11,077 bases of DNA from Pseudomonadota bacterium (GCA_023458315.1 JAEXAH010000022.1:1-11077), one strand, 5' to 3'. Shown: positions 1 to 6,683, counted from the first letter of the stretch. A program made the numbers and translations. The notes: a model not told the origin generated them from the letters alone.

Positions 1-126
1 ACAATTTTGCCCGCCGCCTGAAGACCCTGCGGGGGCTCACCCCATACGAATACATCTGCAAAATATGGGAAGCCGAACCGGAGCGGTTCAGGCTTAATCC
101 GCACCATCAAATGCCGGGACTAAACA
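1..126 (+). mobile_element. Right end of an IS481-family insertion sequence
   Basis: Only the right end of the element is in the window. It consists of the 3' end of the transposase gene running into a terminus that finishes in ACA at 124-126. IS481-family elements begin with TGT and end with ACA, and reading this terminus inward on the other strand gives TGTTTAGTCCCGGCAT, a plausible terminal inverted repeat. The six bases after it, CCTGGG (127-132), would be the target duplication. The left copy is outside the window, so this cannot be confirmed. Family placement rests on the transposase C-terminus; the exact boundary is inferred. Confidence 0.65.
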
Positions 127-401
127 CCTGGGCCAAAAAAGACCGAGGCCACATGAAAACGCCCCCGGAGAGGCTTGCTCTCCGGGGGCGTCGTCATTTG
201 GCGCGTGCGCTGCTGGCTGGGCCAGCGGTTTCGCGCTACTGGCTTAGCCAGCGATTTCGCACTGCGAGAAGAAGTAGGCGATCTCGATGTTGGCGTTTTC
301 CAGCGAGTCGGAGCCGTGCACCGAATTGGCTTCGATGGACTCGGCGAAGTCGGCGCGGATGGTGCCGGCGGCGGCATTGGCCGGGTTGGTGGCGCCCATG
401 A
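1..401 (+). CDS. IS481-family transposase, C-terminal end, running on past the IS end
   Basis: The reading frame is already open at the left edge (first full codon at base 3). It encodes a C-terminus typical of IS481-family DDE transposases: NFARRLKTLRGLTPYEYI, then a stretch ending NPHHQMPGLNT. Related transposases normally stop right after the GLNT motif. Here the codon after T (126-128) is TGG instead of a stop, so the frame stays open to a TGA at 399-401 and would add about 90 unrelated residues antisense to ndk. The part that belongs to the element is therefore only bases 1-128. The IS481 target is usually written NCTAGN, which would supply TAG at exactly this place; the target here is CCTGGG. 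Whether the protein is active cannot be judged from the last 42 residues. Confidence 0.7.
   Translation, partial: NFARRLKTLRGLTPYEYICKIWEAEPERFRLNPHHQMPGLNTWAKKDRGHMKTPPERLALRGRRHLARALLAGPAVSRYWLSQRFRTARRSRRSRCWRFPASRSRAPNWLRWTRRSRRGWCRRRHWPGWWRP
156..190 (-). terminator. Rho-independent terminator behind ndk
   Basis: Bases 160-172 and 178-190 form a perfect 13-bp GC-rich stem with a 5-base loop. On the minus strand it is followed by TTTT (159-156), with a second T-run at 140-135. It lies 54 bases past the ndk stop codon and is the obvious 3' end of that transcript. On the plus strand only a poor T-stretch follows, so it probably works mainly for ndk. Confidence 0.85.
213..260. repeat. Imperfect 22-base direct repeat at the 3' end of ndk
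   Basis: Bases 213-234 and 239-260 match at 19 of 22 positions, offset by 26 bases. The second copy covers the last codons and stop of ndk (TAA at 246-244 on the minus strand). The first copy lies just beyond the stop, where CCA replaces the TAA. It looks like a small tandem duplication of the gene end that later diverged. Confidence 0.6.
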
Positions 402-666
402 TCTCGCGGTTGCGGGCGACGGCGTTCTCGCCTTCCAGGACCTGCACGACCACCGGGCCGGAGATCATGAAGGCGACCAGCTCACCGAAGAACGAACGCT
501 CGCGGTGGACGGCATAGAAGCCCTCGGCCTGTTCCTTGGTCAGACGGACGCGCTTCTGGGCGACGATGCGCAGGCCGGCTTCTTCGAAGCGGGCGTTGAT
601 CTTGCCGGTCAGGTTGCGGCGGGTGGCGTCCGGCTTGATGATCGAGAGGGTGCGTTCGGTAGCCAT
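244..666 (-). CDS. ndk: Nucleoside diphosphate kinase
   Basis: Cytoplasmic enzyme that moves the gamma-phosphate from ATP to other (d)NDPs through a phosphohistidine, keeping NTP and dNTP pools balanced. The protein is 140 residues, the usual bacterial length. The active-site segment NSVHGSDS carries the catalytic His117. The other conserved residues are in the expected places: Lys11, Tyr51, Phe59, Arg87, Thr93, Arg104 and Asn114. The start is ATG at 666, giving MATERTLSIIKPDA. The frame is open further upstream, but only this start fits the family and has a ribosome binding site (AAAGGAA about 10 bases before it). The gene is monocistronic, with a promoter at 813-785, a structured leader and a terminator at 190-156. 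It is transcribed divergently from yheS. Identification is near certain. Confidence 0.97.
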   Translation of the reverse strand: MATERTLSIIKPDATRRNLTGKINARFEEAGLRIVAQKRVRLTKEQAEGFYAVHRERSFFGELVAFMISGPVVVQVLEGENAVARNREIMGATNPANAAAGTIRADFAESIEANSVHGSDSLENANIEIAYFFSQCEIAG

Positions 667-695
667 GTTGGTCGAATTCCTTTGCGGCGGTTGCG

Positions 696-742
696 GCGCG
701 CTCTCCGCCTTCCTTCCCATCGGTTCCCGAAGGCGGGCGCGC
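696..742 (-). other. Long hairpin in the ndk leader, just before the ribosome binding site
   Basis: On the minus strand, 742-737 (GCGCGC) pairs with 701-696 and 736-729 (CCGCCTTC) pairs with 712-705. This leaves a 3-base bulge (704-702) and a 16-base loop. It lies between the U-run of the first leader hairpin and the AAAGGAA site of ndk. It is a strong RNA structure by inspection; any regulatory function is inference. Confidence 0.6.
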
Positions 743-745
743 ACG

Positions 746-779
746 AAAAAAGCCCCGGTCCGGCCGACGGTCCGGGGCT
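746..779 (-). terminator. Terminator-like hairpin at the very start of the ndk leader
   Basis: Read on the minus strand, 779-772 pairs with 758-751 (8 bp, AGCCCCGG/CCGGGGCT). After one T-T mismatch, three more pairs close a 5-base loop, and the stem runs into TTTTTT (751-746). This is the form of an intrinsic terminator. It lies immediately downstream of the predicted ndk promoter and no minus-strand gene ends before it. It may be an attenuator for ndk, may end a tiny RNA, or may stop antisense transcripts coming out of yheS. Confidence 0.6.
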
Positions 780-784
780 GCCGG

Positions 785-813
785 TTTATACAGCCTTCGC
801 CCCAGCGGGGCAA
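785..813 (-). promoter_or_regulatory. Sigma70-type promoter for ndk
   Basis: On the minus strand there is TTGCCC (813-808), exactly 17 bases, then TATAAA (790-785). The expected transcription start is near 779-777, which is the first base of the terminator-like hairpin and leaves a leader of about 110 bases before the ndk start codon. It is the best sigma70-like promoter I found in the window. Confidence 0.6.
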
Positions 814-880
814 CAGCCATGGTGGCCGTCCATCCGGGGGGGTGGCGAACGGGCGGCGGGCGTGCTATTCGGACCGCGCC

Positions 881-2767
881 ATGCTGCATATCAACAACCT
901 CGTCTTCCGCATCGCCGGTCGTCTGTTGATCGACGATGCCACCGTCCATGTGGCCGCCGGTGCCCGCGTCGGCCTGGTCGGCCGCAACGGCGCGGGCAAG
1001 TCCACGCTGTTCAAGCTGATCCTGGGCGAGCATCACGCCGATTCCGGGGACATCGTCATCCGCCCGCGCGCCCGCGTCGGCTGTGTGGCGCAGGAGGCCC
1101 CGGCGGGGCAGGACAGCCTGATCGACTGCGTCCTGGCCGCCGATGCCGAGCGCACCGCGCTGCTGGCCGAGGCCGAGGATTGCACCGATCCCCACCGCAT
1201 CGCCGAGGTGCACGAGCGGCTGAACGCCATCGACGCCCATTCGGCGCCGTCGCGCGCCGCCGCCATCCTGGCCGGTCTGGGCTTCGATGCCGAGGCGCAG
1301 GCGCGGCCAGTGGGATCGTTCTCGGGCGGCTGGCGCATGCGCGTGGCGCTGGCCTCGGCGCTGTTCGCGCGGCCCGATCTGCTGTTGCTGGACGAACCCA
1401 CCAACCACCTGGACCTCGAGGCGACGCTGTGGCTGCAAAGCTTCCTGGCGTCCTATCCCGGCACGCTGATCGTCATCAGCCACGACCGCGAATTGCTGAA
1501 CGAGGTGTGTTCGCGCATCATCCATCTGGAAGCGTGCAAGCTGGTGCAATACGGCGGCAATTACGACGATTTCGTCCGCGTGCGCCGGGAAAAGATGGAA
1601 CTGGCGGCCAAGGCCCAGGCCAAGCAGCTTGAGCAGCGGCGCAAGATCCAGGCGTTCATCGACCGCTTCCGCGCCAAGGCGACCAAGGCCGCCCAGGCGC
1701 AAAGCCGCATCAAGATGCTGGAGCGCATGGAGCCGGTGGTGGCGGTGGTCGAGGAGCGCAGCTACACCTTCGATTTCCCCGATCCCGAACCGCTGAGCCC
1801 GCCCATCATCGCCATCGAGGGCGGCGTGGCCGGGTATGGCGAGCATGTGGTGCTGCGCAATCTGAACCTGCGCGTGGACATGGACGACCGCATCGCGCTG
1901 CTGGGCGCCAACGGCAACGGCAAGTCCACCCTGTCCAAGATCCTGGCCGGGCGCCTGGACCTGCTGGGTGGCGAGATCCGCCGCTCGGGCAAGCTCAAGG
2001 TCGGTTATTTCGCCCAGCATCAGACCGAGGAATTGCGGCTGGACCGCACGCCCTTCGATCACATGGCCGAGTTGATGAAGGACGCGCCCGAGGCCCGGGT
2101 GCGCGCCCAGTTGGGCCGTTTCGGCTTTGAACAGGACCGCGCCGACGTCAAGGTCGCCAATCTGTCGGGCGGCGAGAAGGCCCGCCTGCTGTTCGCGCTG
2201 ATGAGCCGCGAGGCGCCGCACCTGATGATCCTGGACGAACCCACCAACCACCTGGACATCGACTCGCGCGAGGCGCTGGTGGCGGCGCTGAACGCCTATG
2301 ACGGCGCGGTGGTGCTGGTCAGCCACGATCCGCACCTGATCGAACTGGTGGCCGACCGCCTGTTGCTGGTGGCCGACGGCAAGGTGACGTCGTTCGACGG
2401 CGACCTGGCCGCCTATCGCAAGCTGCTGCTGGACCGTGCGCGCGAGGCGCGGCGCGGCGGCGAGGCCAAGGCCGATGGCCCGTCGCGCAAGGACGAACGC
2501 CGCGCCGCCGCCGAAATCCGCAGCCAGTTGGCGCCGCTGCGCAAAAAGGCGTTCGAGGCGGAAAAGGTGCTGGAAAAGCTGCACGCCCGCAAATCGACGC
2601 TTCAGGAAAAGCTGGCCGATCCCAAGCTGTACGAAGGCCCCGCCGACAAGGTGACGCAGTTGCAGCGCGAGTTGGGCGAGGTGGACAAGGCGGTGGCCGA
2701 GGCCGAGGTGGAATGGCTGATGGCCCACGAGGATCTGGAGCAGGCCCAGGCGGCCGCCGGGGCGTGA
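881..2767 (+). CDS. yheS: ABC-F family ATPase, YheS type
   Basis: Soluble protein of 628 residues with two fused ATP-binding domains and no membrane segments, as in ABC-F proteins that act on ribosomes. Domain 1 has Walker A GRNGAGKS (34-41), Q-loop Gln71, signature SGG (148-150), Walker B with DEPTNHLD (171-178) and switch His201. The linker (about 240-285), with RFRAKATKAAQAQSRIKMLE, matches the P-site tRNA interaction motif region of YheS. Domain 2 has Walker A GANGNGKS (342-349), signature LSGGE (428-432), DEPTNHLD (452-459) and His482. Residues about 535-625 form a charged C-terminal coiled coil. The start at ATG 881 fits the family N-terminus (MLHINNLVFRIAGR); the ribosome site before it is weak. 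Sequence order and linker favour YheS over Uup or EttA. The exact ribosomal role of YheS is less settled than that of EttA. Confidence 0.9.
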   Translation: MLHINNLVFRIAGRLLIDDATVHVAAGARVGLVGRNGAGKSTLFKLILGEHHADSGDIVIRPRARVGCVAQEAPAGQDSLIDCVLAADAERTALLAEAEDCTDPHRIAEVHERLNAIDAHSAPSRAAAILAGLGFDAEAQARPVGSFSGGWRMRVALASALFARPDLLLLDEPTNHLDLEATLWLQSFLASYPGTLIVISHDRELLNEVCSRIIHLEACKLVQYGGNYDDFVRVRREKMELAAKAQAKQLEQRRKIQAFIDRFRAKATKAAQAQSRIKMLERMEPVVAVVEERSYTFDFPDPEPLSPPIIAIEGGVAGYGEHVVLRNLNLRVDMDDRIALLGANGNGKSTLSKILAGRLDLLGGEIRRSGKLKVGYFAQHQTEELRLDRTPFDHMAELMKDAPEARVRAQLGRFGFEQDRADVKVANLSGGEKARLLFALMSREAPHLMILDEPTNHLDIDSREALVAALNAYDGAVVLVSHDPHLIELVADRLLLVADGKVTSFDGDLAAYRKLLLDRAREARRGGEAKADGPSRKDERRAAAEIRSQLAPLRKKAFEAEKVLEKLHARKSTLQEKLADPKLYEGPADKVTQLQRELGEVDKAVAEAEVEWLMAHEDLEQAQAAAGA

Positions 2768-2782
2768 CGCAGCCATTGAGAC

Positions 2783-2810
2783 TTGCGAAAATCACCTGAC
2801 CCGCTAGGGT
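2783..2810 (+). promoter_or_regulatory. Possible promoter of the histidine kinase gene
   Basis: In the 76-base gap after yheS there is TTGCGA (2783-2788), 16 bases, then TAGGGT (2805-2810), placing a start about 27 bases before the GTG codon. The -10 match is modest. I see no terminator after yheS, so read-through from yheS is an alternative. Confidence 0.35.
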
Positions 2811-2843
2811 GGTAAACAGCGACGGCAAGACCAGAGAGCGACC

Positions 2844-4562
2844 GTGTCCCAAGGCCCGACCGAGCGTGAGCGCCACCCCTCGCAGTTGCGCCAGATGCTG
2901 CGCCTGCTGGTGGGCTTCGCCGTGGCCCTGGTCAGCGGCCTGACCGCCCTGTTGCTGTTGCAAGCCTATGACAGCGACCTGGACGACGCCCGCACCCGCG
3001 CCGCCGACGCCGCCCGCCTGCTGGAAGAACACATCGTCCGCACCTTGCGGGCGTCGGATTTCATCGTCGGCCGCGTCACCCTTCTGGGACGGTCGCGGCC
3101 CATGGCGCAACTGGCCAACGACGAACGGGCGTGGCGGGAATTGCTGGCGCTGGACCAGGGACTGCCCGAACCGGGCACGTTGTGGGTGGCCGACGCCAAT
3201 GGCACCATCCGCCTGGGCACCGTCCAGTTCCCGGCCCAGCCCAGCAACGTCGCCGACCGCTATTATTTCTCGGCGCACAAGGCGGCGCGGCGCGACCTGG
3301 TCATCGGGCCGCTGGTCCAGACCAAATACCGCGAGAAACAGGCGTTCCACGTCAGCCGCCGCATCGAGGACGCCGCCGGGAGCTTCCTGGGGGTGGCGGC
3401 GGCCGGGTTCGACGCCGACACCTTCACCGATTTCTACCGCACCCTGCCGCTGGGGCCGCAGGCCAGCATCAGCGTCATCGACGTGGACGGCCGCGTCATC
3501 CTGCGTCAGCCCGAGCCGGAACGCTGGGTCGGCGCCTCGGTGGCGGGCGGGCCGCTGCTGGAGGCGCTGAAGCGCGGCGAGGCCAACGGCCTGGTGGTGG
3601 CCGCCAGCCCGTTGGACGGCATCGAACGCATGGTGGCCTATCGGCTGGTGCCGGAATTCGGCCTGCTGGTGGCGGCGGGCATTTCGGTGGACGACGCCCT
3701 GGCCGACTGGCGGCGCATGGCCGCCACCACCGGCGGGCTGGCGGTGCTGATCGCCGTGCTGACCTGGGCGCTGGTGCGCTTCACCTTCGCCAGCCTGTCG
3801 CGTGAGGAAGCGCTGGTGCAGGGGCTGGAGGAAACCGTCCGCCAGCGCACCGAGGAAGCCGAGGCCCGCGCCGAGGAAGCCCGCCGCGCCAACGAAAGCA
3901 AGACCCGCTTCCTGGCCTCGGCCAGCCACGACCTGCGCCAGCCGCTTCAGGCGGCGGGCATGTTCGTCGAGGTGCTGGCGGCGCGGCTGGACGGCACCGC
4001 CCATGTCACCGTGGTCGACAAGCTGCGGCAGAGCGTCGATGCCACCCAGTCGTTGCTGACCACCCTGCTGGACCTGTCCACCCTGGAAGCGGGCAGGGTG
4101 CAGCCGCAAATCTCCACCTTCCCGCTGATGCCCATGCTGGCCAGCCTGTACGACCAGTTGGAGCCCGAGGCGACGGCGCGCGGCCTGGATTTGCGGGTGG
4201 TGCCCACCGGCATCCGCCTGACCACCGACCCGGTGCTGCTGGAGCGCATGCTGCGCAATCTGGTGCTGAACGCCATCCGCTACACGGAAAAGGGTGGGGT
4301 GCTGCTGGGCTGCCGCCACCGCGCCGGGGGCGAAATCGCCATCTGCGTGGTGGATACCGGCATCGGCATTCCCCCGGACAAACGCGACACGGTGTTCGAG
4401 GATTTCACCCGCCTGGGCGAGAAGGGCAGCGGTTCGCAGCGCGGCCTGGGGCTGGGGCTGGGGGTGGTGCGGCGTACCGCCACCCTGTTGGACCTGGGCA
4501 TCGAATTGCGCTCGGAACCGGGCAAGGGCTCGTGTTTCGCGGTCATAGCCCGATCGCAATAG
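2844..4562 (+). CDS. Membrane sensor histidine kinase with extracytoplasmic Cache-like domain
   Basis: A 572-residue two-component sensor kinase. TM1 is at about 21-40. An extracytoplasmic domain follows at about 41-290; its segment VADRYYFSAHK, then VIGPLVQ and HVSRRIED, is typical of double-Cache (PDC) ligand-binding domains. TM2 is at about 296-314 and a coiled-coil linker at 320-352. The HisKA region has SHDLRQPLQ with phospho-acceptor His362. The ATPase domain has N-box RNLVLNAIRY (Asn476), G1 box DTGIGIP (504-510) and glycine loop GLGLGLG (534-540). All catalytic motifs are intact. There is no receiver domain and no response regulator next to it, so the partner must lie elsewhere. Start is GTG 2844, preceded by AGAGAG. 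The ligand cannot be read from the sequence. Cytochrome c' follows 109 bases downstream, with its own likely promoter. Confidence 0.9.
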   Translation: MSQGPTERERHPSQLRQMLRLLVGFAVALVSGLTALLLLQAYDSDLDDARTRAADAARLLEEHIVRTLRASDFIVGRVTLLGRSRPMAQLANDERAWRELLALDQGLPEPGTLWVADANGTIRLGTVQFPAQPSNVADRYYFSAHKAARRDLVIGPLVQTKYREKQAFHVSRRIEDAAGSFLGVAAAGFDADTFTDFYRTLPLGPQASISVIDVDGRVILRQPEPERWVGASVAGGPLLEALKRGEANGLVVAASPLDGIERMVAYRLVPEFGLLVAAGISVDDALADWRRMAATTGGLAVLIAVLTWALVRFTFASLSREEALVQGLEETVRQRTEEAEARAEEARRANESKTRFLASASHDLRQPLQAAGMFVEVLAARLDGTAHVTVVDKLRQSVDATQSLLTTLLDLSTLEAGRVQPQISTFPLMPMLASLYDQLEPEATARGLDLRVVPTGIRLTTDPVLLERMLRNLVLNAIRYTEKGGVLLGCRHRAGGEIAICVVDTGIGIPPDKRDTVFEDFTRLGEKGSGSQRGLGLGLGVVRRTATLLDLGIELRSEPGKGSCFAVIARSQ

Positions 4563-4565
4563 GCG

Positions 4566-4622
4566 TTGTTTCCATTAGGAAACACTGATTTTATCATCTA
4601 TTGATTTCACTGCGGAGTGAAA
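4566..4622 (+). promoter_or_regulatory. AT-rich control region of cytochrome c' with nested inverted repeats
   Basis: A possible promoter is TTGTTT (4566-4571), 17 bases, then TTTTAT (4589-4594). Over and beside it lie TGAT-TTT-ATCA (4586-4596), ATCA-N5-TGAT (4593-4605), and TTTCACT-GCGG-AGTGAAA (4605-4622), a perfect 7-bp inverted repeat. The TGAT/ATCA boxes resemble FNR/DNR half sites, but the 3- and 5-base gaps do not match the 4-base gap of that family. The region is clearly more AT-rich than its surroundings. Regulation is inferred from the repeats only. Confidence 0.4.
4567..4584 (+). terminator. Short hairpin just after the kinase gene
   Basis: TGTTTCC (4567-4573) and GGAAACA (4578-4584) form a 7-bp stem with loop ATTA. 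It starts five bases after the kinase stop and is followed by CTGATTTTAT. It could be a weak terminator, but the stem is A/T-rich for this genome and it overlaps the probable cytochrome c' promoter, so it may instead be an operator. Confidence 0.3.
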
Positions 4623-4671
4623 CCGTGCAAGGTTTGCCTCCCCAACCCGTCCATCCAAGGGAGTTGCCCCC

Positions 4672-5115
4672 ATGAAGAAGCTGGTCCTGCTGGCCGCCGT
4701 CGCGGCGTCGCTGTCGACCCTGTCCGTTTCCGCCCTGGCCGACGAGACCAACCCGTCCATCGTGCACCGTCAGGCCATCTACAAGATCGTCGCCGGTCAC
4801 ATGCAGGACATCAAGGCCGGCCTGCTGCTCAAGGGCGGCAGCGAGAATCTGGCCTGGAACGCCGACGCCATCGTCGACGCGTTCAAGCACATGGGCAACG
4901 CCTATCCGGCCGGTTCGGACAAGGGCGAAACCAAGGCCGCCGCCGCTATCTGGAGCCAGCCCGAGAAGTTCCAGGAAGCGGGCAAGAAGGCGTTCGGCGC
5001 CGCCGTCGCTCTGTCCGAGGCCGCCAAGTCCGGCGACCAGGCCAAGACCCTGGACGCCTACAAGGCCCTGGGCGGCGCGTGCAAGGCGTGCCACGAGGAT
5101 TTCCGCAAGGACTGA
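4672..5115 (+). CDS. Cytochrome c' (class II c-type cytochrome), periplasmic
   Basis: A 147-residue precursor with a signal peptide ending ALA (21-23), giving a mature protein of 124 residues. The C-terminal heme motif CKACH (137-141) is the hallmark of class II cytochromes: a four-helix bundle with the heme near the C-terminus and His141 as axial ligand. Arg33 in helix A marks the start; the residue four positions later, on the distal heme face, is Tyr37. In cytochrome c-556 this place is a ligating Met; in cytochrome c' it is a bulky non-ligand. Tyr therefore argues for a high-spin cytochrome c', like that of Allochromatium vinosum. Such proteins bind NO and CO and are linked to NO tolerance. 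AAGGGAG lies 8 bases before ATG 4672. A terminator follows at 5138-5171. The gene is called cycP in Rhodobacter. Confidence 0.9.
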   Translation: MKKLVLLAAVAASLSTLSVSALADETNPSIVHRQAIYKIVAGHMQDIKAGLLLKGGSENLAWNADAIVDAFKHMGNAYPAGSDKGETKAAAAIWSQPEKFQEAGKKAFGAAVALSEAAKSGDQAKTLDAYKALGGACKACHEDFRKD

Positions 5116-5137
5116 TGTCCATGCTTGCGGCATGATC

Positions 5138-5171
5138 AGGCGCGGGTGCCCCATGGCCCCGCGCCTTTTTT
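5138..5171 (+). terminator. Rho-independent terminator behind cytochrome c'
   Basis: AGGCGCGGG (5138-5146) pairs with CCCGCGCCT (5158-5166), with a small inner GCC-CCAT-GGC helix, and is followed by TTTTTT (5166-5171). It is a textbook intrinsic terminator 22 bases after the stop codon. The next gene begins only 18 bases past the T-run. Confidence 0.9.
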
Positions 5172-5189
5172 CTTGATGTGGGGGGAATG

Positions 5190-6683
5190 ATGGCAAAGCA
5201 CCTTCTGGCGGCCGTGCTGGCCTTTGTCTGGCTGTGCGGTCCGGCCTGGGCCGAACAGGTTCGCGTCACCCTGCTGCATTTCAATGACATCTACGAATTC
5301 CAGCCCAGCGACGGCAGTGGCGGCTTTCCCGGGCTGGCGACGGTGATCGCCCGCGAGCGTGCCGCCCATCCCGGCGCCGTTCTGACCTTTGGCGGCGATT
5401 TGCTGTCGCCGTCGGTGGCGTCCAGCGTCACCCAGGGCGCCCACATGATCGACCTGCTGAACGCGCTGGCCCCGGCGGCGGCGGTGCCGGGCAATCATGA
5501 ATTCGATTTCGGCGCGGCGGTGATGCGCGCCCGCATGGGCGAAAGCGCCTTTCCCTGGCTGGTCAGCAACATGACCGAAACCGACGGCGCGCCATTCGGC
5601 GGCGGCCGCAAGCTGCTGCTGCTGGACGCCAACGGCGTCAAGATCGGGCTGTTCGGGCTGTTGACCTCGGAAACCGGCAAATTGGCGGCGGGGGCGGCCG
5701 ATATCCGCTTTGCCCCCGAGCAGCAGACGGCGCAGGCGGCGGTGGCCGAACTGCGCCGCCAGGGCGCCGAACTGGTGGTGGCGCTGACCCATCAGGACGT
5801 GGCGCGCGACCTGGACCTGTCGCGCGGCGTCAAGGGCATCGACCTGATCCTGGGCGGCCACGATCACCATGTCGTCACCCTTCAGGAAGGCGGCCCGCCG
5901 ATCATCAAGGCCGGGTATGACGGAATTTATCTGGCGGCGGTGGATATGGTGGTGGAACGCGGCAACGGTCAGCCGCCCCGGGTGTGGGCGGCGGGCTGGC
6001 GCCTGCTGGCGACGCGGGGCGAGGCGGCGGAACCGGCCATGGCCGCCCGTGCCGACCGCCATGCCCGCACGGTGGGCGACGGTCTGGACCAGCCGCTGGC
6101 CACGTTGGACACGCCGCTGGACAGTCGCCAGGAAGTGACGCGCGGCGCCGAATCCAGCCTGGGCGATGTGGTGGCCGATGCCCTGCGCGCCGCCACCGGC
6201 GCCGATGTGGCGCTGATCAATGGCGGCGGCCTGCGCGGTAACCGGCTTTATGACGCGGGCAGCGCCCTGACCCGTGGCGACCTGCTGCGCGAGATGCCGT
6301 TCGGCAATCTGGCCCTGGTGCTGGACGTCTCGGGCGAGCAAGTGCGTGCCGCGCTGGAACACGGCGTGTCCAAGGCCCCGGCCCGGTCCGGGCGCTTCCC
6401 CCAGGTGTCGGGCCTCGGCTTCACCTACGACCCCGCCGCCGCGCCCGGCCGCCGTGTCGGCGCCGTCACCATCGGCGGCAAGGCGCTGGACCCGGCGGCG
6501 CGCTATCGCCTTGCCACCTCGGATTATCTGGCGGATGGCGGCGACGGCTATGCCATGCTCAGCGGCGCCAAGGTGCTGGGCACGCGCGAGGCGGCGCCGC
6601 TGCTGGCCAATACGGTGATGGAGCAGGTGCGGCGTTTGGGCCGCATCGCCGTCACCCCCGGCAGTCGCATCCGGACTCCCTAG
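5190..6683 (+). CDS. Exported 5'-nucleotidase / 2',3'-cyclic-nucleotide phosphodiesterase (UshA family)
   Basis: A 497-residue periplasmic hydrolase expected to remove phosphate from extracellular nucleotides so that nucleosides and phosphate can be taken up. A signal peptide ends near AWA (19-21). The N-terminal metallophosphatase domain has NDIY (32-35), GGD (Asp70), GNHEFDFG (101-108), THQD (His201) and GGHDHH (His224, His226). The C-terminal nucleotidase domain has NGGGLRGN (344-351), EMPFGNLALVLDVSG (368-382) and SDYLADGGDGY (444-454). By comparison with UshA, the second metal ligand, normally His, is Tyr35. Start choice: GTG 5178, ATG 5187 and ATG 5190 are all in frame; the G-run 5180-5185 must be the ribosome site, so 5190 is best. 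No room for a promoter is left after the cytochrome c' terminator. The last 32 bases overlap the convergent gene. The substrate is not certain. Confidence 0.87.
   Translation: MAKHLLAAVLAFVWLCGPAWAEQVRVTLLHFNDIYEFQPSDGSGGFPGLATVIARERAAHPGAVLTFGGDLLSPSVASSVTQGAHMIDLLNALAPAAAVPGNHEFDFGAAVMRARMGESAFPWLVSNMTETDGAPFGGGRKLLLLDANGVKIGLFGLLTSETGKLAAGAADIRFAPEQQTAQAAVAELRRQGAELVVALTHQDVARDLDLSRGVKGIDLILGGHDHHVVTLQEGGPPIIKAGYDGIYLAAVDMVVERGNGQPPRVWAAGWRLLATRGEAAEPAMAARADRHARTVGDGLDQPLATLDTPLDSRQEVTRGAESSLGDVVADALRAATGADVALINGGGLRGNRLYDAGSALTRGDLLREMPFGNLALVLDVSGEQVRAALEHGVSKAPARSGRFPQVSGLGFTYDPAAAPGRRVGAVTIGGKALDPAARYRLATSDYLADGGDGYAMLSGAKVLGTREAAPLLANTVMEQVRRLGRIAVTPGSRIRTP

Noticed and set aside
175..1632. 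485-codon plus-strand frame over ndk and the start of yheS
   Set aside because: It runs antisense to ndk and out of frame with yheS; the product is of low complexity.
482..2776. 764-codon minus-strand open frame opposite yheS
   Set aside because: It is the mirror of a GC-rich coding frame. The translation is a low-complexity run of H, Q, G and L with no recognisable domain, while yheS on the other strand has every ABC-F motif.
2319..4559. 746-codon minus-strand open frame opposite the kinase gene
   Set aside because: Its translation is of low complexity and spans the gap between two real plus-strand genes. It is a codon-bias shadow.
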